Source: a virus. From it: 64,000 nucleotides of DNA. Made by a program: the position numbers and the translations under genes. The notes below the pieces were generated by a model. The model worked only from the letters and a program-made list of their open reading frames with translations, was not told the DNA's origin and searched no databases. This document shows, piece by piece, positions 61,644 to 64,000 of this stretch; the stretch's first letter is position 1; each line of letters begins with the position of its first letter. The DNA lies in IMG/VR virus record IMGVR_UViG_3300025769_012879, positions 62,001 to 126,000 of that record; one strand, given 5' to 3'.

Positions 61644-61786
61644 TGTATAAAGGCAGAGCGGAATACGAACAGATGAGGGACTTTGTTTTGAAAGCAGAGT
61701 CCTTCATTCATAAAACAAAGAACTATTTAGTAAAGCAATACAAGAGAATAGTTCTCCATGTTCGTAGATTTTTCATTAAAAAGTAA
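61643..61786 (+). CDS. Doubtful 47-aa ORF with GTG start
   Basis: GTG overlapping the previous stop (TAGTG), basic and aromatic (KTKNYLVKQYKRIVLHVRRF), ending inside the histidine kinase gene. There is no SD, and a candidate late promoter lies within it, so it may be chance. Confidence 0.25.
   Translation: MYKGRAEYEQMRDFVLKAESFIHKTKNYLVKQYKRIVLHVRRFFIKK
61722..61730 (+). promoter_or_regulatory. Candidate late promoter before histidine kinase
   Basis: ACTATTTAG; CTATTTA begins 35 bases before the ATG at 61758, matching other late-type motifs. It would make the two-component operon a late set. Confidence 0.5.
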
Positions 61787-63011
61787 AATATCATTATTTG
61801 TTTGTATTTTCATTATGTCTTGCTATTTTGTTATGCAAGTCATGTTAGAGGCAGGCGTGCTTCCTTTGACTCACCATGTGATTCACTTTGGAACCGCCTG
61901 CATTTCTTTATTTATCATGCCTTTCGGTGTTATCTTAATGGAGATAATAGGAAGGTATCAAAGCGATAAAGTAAAGAAAAAAGCATTAGAAAGAATTTTA
62001 GATGAATCCTGTCTTGTTTCACGAACAGACCGCCAAGGCAGAATCACAGAAGTAAACGATAAGTTCTGCGAGGTTTCAGGTTATTTAGCACAGGAACTCT
62101 TAGGACAAGACCACAAACTCCTAAACTCAGGTTTACAACCCCGTTCTTATTGGGGAAACATGTATACTGTAACAGTCAAGTACAAATCTATTTGGCATGA
62201 TATTGTGACCAACCGAGCCAAAGATGGTAGTTTATACCATGTAAAGACATGGATTATGGCGAACTTTGATGACCAAGACAAACTCACAGGTTTCCTTTCA
62301 GTTAGACAAGATGTAACCAACCTTGTAGAAACACTACAACAAATTGACAAAAAGAACGACTATCTGGAACATGCCGCAAAGATTTTACGACACGACATGC
62401 ACTCAGGCATCAACACTTATCTACCAAGAGGTATCAAGTCCCTAGAAAGACGCCTAGAAAAGAAACCAGAGGTTGCAAAGCAGTTAAACCTATCCATGCC
62501 CCTAAAACTAATAAAAGACGGTCTGGCGCACACACAGAAGGTTTATAGCGGTGTCTTTGAGTTTACCAACTTGGTTCGCAAAGATGCTTCTCTCAATAGA
62601 AAACCCCACGACACAAAAGAAATTTTGAGAAACTACTTGAGTTTGACTTCTTACTCTGATCAAGTTGTTATTGACGGAAACTTACCAGTTTTGGAAGTAA
62701 ATGAAGCACTTTTCTGCACAGCAATCGATAACATGATTCGCAATGGTCTAAAGTACAACGACTCAAAAACAAAAATGATCATGATCAAAATGGTAGATGA
62801 TGAGACCCTTGCTGTAATAGACAACGGCAGAGGAATGTCTCAAGAAGAATTTGAAGAACTTTCAAAACCTTATCTCAGAAAGCAAGACCAAAAAGAGAAA
62901 GGCACAGGATTAGGACTATCTATTACAACCGCCATTTTAAAAGAGCACGGTTATGAAGTTTCTGCGAAAAAACAAGAAACAGGAACTATGATGAGGATAA
63001 AAATAAAATGA
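61758..63011 (+). CDS. Membrane PAS-domain sensor histidine kinase
   Basis: 417 aa. Two membrane segments (about 11-30 and 44-64) with a very short external loop, a PAS domain (about 78-190, ITEVNDKFCEVSGYLAQELL, GFLSVRQDVTN), an H-box AKILRHDMHSGIN with H212, N-box AIDNMIRNGLKYN (N325), G1 VIDNGRGMS (D355) and G2 GTGLGLSIT (382-390). All residues needed for kinase activity look intact. With the response regulator it forms a full two-component pair. The short periplasmic loop suggests sensing in the membrane or through PAS in the cytoplasm. The stop overlaps the regulator start. Confidence 0.9.
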   Translation: MFVDFSLKSKISLFVCIFIMSCYFVMQVMLEAGVLPLTHHVIHFGTACISLFIMPFGVILMEIIGRYQSDKVKKKALERILDESCLVSRTDRQGRITEVNDKFCEVSGYLAQELLGQDHKLLNSGLQPRSYWGNMYTVTVKYKSIWHDIVTNRAKDGSLYHVKTWIMANFDDQDKLTGFLSVRQDVTNLVETLQQIDKKNDYLEHAAKILRHDMHSGINTYLPRGIKSLERRLEKKPEVAKQLNLSMPLKLIKDGLAHTQKVYSGVFEFTNLVRKDASLNRKPHDTKEILRNYLSLTSYSDQVVIDGNLPVLEVNEALFCTAIDNMIRNGLKYNDSKTKMIMIKMVDDETLAVIDNGRGMSQEEFEELSKPYLRKQDQKEKGTGLGLSITTAILKEHGYEVSAKKQETGTMMRIKIK

Positions 63012-63439
63012 TTAACTCTATTCTATTAGTTGATGACGAGAACCTTTTCCATCTTGTCTTTGAGGATGCTTGCTCTCTATTAGACATTACACTAGATTTA
63101 CAGAGCATTTCATCATCAGACGAAGCAGCAAAGATGTTTGAGGATTGGAGAGGACACCCAGAAGATAAACCAGAGTGTGTTTTTGTTGACCTAAACATTA
63201 TTGGTTCATCTTTTGATGGTATTGAACTTATTCGTAAGATTAACTTTGAGTACGGCAACGGAGTTGTTATTGGCATCATCTCATCTTCAACTGACGAATC
63301 AGAAATAACAAAAGCAGTTTCAGCAGGTGCTCAGTTTTGGATTGTAAAGTCAGATGAAATCGAACCACGCCTTGAAGAGTTCCGTAGAGATTATGCGGGG
63401 TACAAAGACAGAAAAGCACCATTCAAGGTCTACAAATGA
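63008..63439 (+). CDS. Stand-alone response regulator (CheY-like)
   Basis: 143 aa receiver only: acidic pair D9-D10-E11 in LLVDDEN, phosphoacceptor D61 in CVFVDLNI, the switch Ser in GIISSSTDE (92-94), and K114 in WIVKSDE. There is no DNA-binding or enzymatic output domain, so it must act by protein contact, possibly with the coiled-coil membrane protein encoded next. Overlaps both neighbours by 4 bases (ATGA), so the three proteins are made together. Confidence 0.9.
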   Translation: MINSILLVDDENLFHLVFEDACSLLDITLDLQSISSSDEAAKMFEDWRGHPEDKPECVFVDLNIIGSSFDGIELIRKINFEYGNGVVIGIISSSTDESEITKAVSAGAQFWIVKSDEIEPRLEEFRRDYAGYKDRKAPFKVYK

Positions 63440-63993
63440 AACTCTCACAAGAAATGAAGTCGGCATTGTTAGACCTTGCCGAGAAAAGAAATATTTATCT
63501 TGAAGGTAATATTATCAAGGTAATAGACCCTGACAGCGATGAAGAGTTCGCTGGATACCTAACAAAAGCAAAAGAGCAAGACACCGACAACCGAAAGAAA
63601 AGGTTGGAGATAACCAAGCAAGTCCAGCGACAATACAAAGAACTCCTTGAGGAAAAAGAAAAAAATGACACCCTCATGGATGAACTCAAAGAAGCACTTG
63701 GTGCTGCTGAGGAAGCAAAGAAAACAGCACAGAATGACTTAGACGTGCTGCAAAAGCGCACGCAGTTTGAACTCATAGGCAAGATAGTCAATGTTGCTCT
63801 GTGGGTCATTATGGGTGTGGGAGTGACAACTACTGCCCTCTACATGTTCGCTATGATTACGAAGTTTGATACAACTCTAATTGGCAACGCTTGGTCAAAC
63901 TTATTCGGCATCCTTCTCACTAACTCCTTCAGTATTATAGGAACTATCATGGGTGTGAAGTATGCGAGCAACGACTCTAAAGAAAAGACTTGA
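63436..63993 (+). CDS. Coiled-coil protein with two C-terminal membrane segments
   Basis: 185 aa. Residues about 50-110 are a strongly charged coiled coil (KRLEITKQVQRQYKELLEEK); about 115-140 (VNVALWVIMGVGVTTTALYM) and 153-175 (NLFGILLTNSFSIIGTIMGV) are membrane helices. A short N-terminal part (1-45) may be a small domain. The layout recalls holins or membrane effectors with a cytoplasmic rod. Coupled to the kinase and regulator genes, it is the best candidate for their output, by inference. Confidence 0.7.
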   Translation: MKLSQEMKSALLDLAEKRNIYLEGNIIKVIDPDSDEEFAGYLTKAKEQDTDNRKKRLEITKQVQRQYKELLEEKEKNDTLMDELKEALGAAEEAKKTAQNDLDVLQKRTQFELIGKIVNVALWVIMGVGVTTTALYMFAMITKFDTTLIGNAWSNLFGILLTNSFSIIGTIMGVKYASNDSKEKT

Positions 63994-63995
63994 CA
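63990..63995 (+). promoter_or_regulatory. Likely -35 element at window end
   Basis: TTGACA six bases before the window ends; the rest of the promoter lies outside. Confidence 0.4.
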
Positions 63996-64000
63996 TAGGA

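Noticed and set aside
1-64000. Integrase, attachment site, insertion sequence or CRISPR array
   Set aside because: None seen on either strand; gene content is that of a lytic myovirus.

Overview
The window is a dense stretch of a lytic, T4-related myovirus genome, AT-rich and probably aquatic. A contractile-tail virion is encoded: terminase gp17, portal gp20, prohead protease gp21, scaffold gp22, major capsid gp23, neck gp13/gp14, gp15, sheath gp18, tube gp19 and baseplate proteins. T4-type replication and recombination genes accompany it: gp32, UvsX, gp41, gp61 and gp46/47. Several traits are far from T4. The DNA polymerase is a short family A enzyme with no proofreading domain, gp47 and gp46 are fused in one protein, Holliday junctions are handled by a RuvC-like enzyme, and all recognised genes lie on the + strand. 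This resembles the 'far-T4' group (for example Rhodothermus phage RM378, which from memory also has a family A polymerase split from its exonuclease). The host is unknown. A lipoprotein with a Cys-rich start and an Asp-Ala-Gly-Thr-Pro tail hints at a Myxococcota/Bdellovibrionota-like Gram-negative, but this is only a hint. No integrase, att site, CRISPR or insertion sequence was seen.

Layout. 1-10.1 kb: large virion proteins of unknown role, including two tandem paralogues. 10.1-14.7 kb: RuvC-like resolvase, primase, SbcD-SbcC fusion. 14.7-17.3 kb: small membrane and secreted proteins (candidate holin and spanins) and two conserved small proteins. 17.3-29.3 kb: DNA packaging and head genes, with an embedded ribosomal protein bS21 gene and a 36-aa Cys-containing gene. 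29.3-44.3 kb: neck, sheath, tube, tail chaperone with a candidate frameshift, tape-measure candidate and baseplate. 44.3-53 kb: DNA polymerase, FtsZ/tubulin-like protein, gp32, UvsX, 5'-3' exonuclease, gp41 helicase, class II ribonucleotide reductase. 53-55.8 kb: a virion/fibre protein, an XhlA-like membrane protein and an M15 endolysin. 55.8-61.8 kb: an early-type region of small genes, seven tRNA genes, HNH nuclease, thymidine kinase, ThyX, lytic transglycosylase, a lipoprotein, a DUF3310 protein and a histone H1-like protein. 61.8-64 kb: a membrane histidine kinase, a stand-alone response regulator and a coiled-coil protein with two membrane segments, translationally coupled.

Regulation. 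Two promoter classes can be read. Host-like sigma70 promoters with exact 17-base spacers (TTGACA/TATAAT type) precede gp32, uvsX, gp41 and the tRNA/small-gene region. A second motif, ACTATTTA, lies about 25-35 bases upstream of structural, lysis and two-component genes and is the likely late promoter. Three hairpin terminators follow gp23, gp32 and the ribonucleotide reductase. No gene-free stretch exceeds 300 bases.

The most interesting items are the phage-borne two-component system with its membrane partner, the T8 slippery junction in the tail chaperone, the FtsZ-like protein beside the polymerase, phage bS21, and the short coupled genes.
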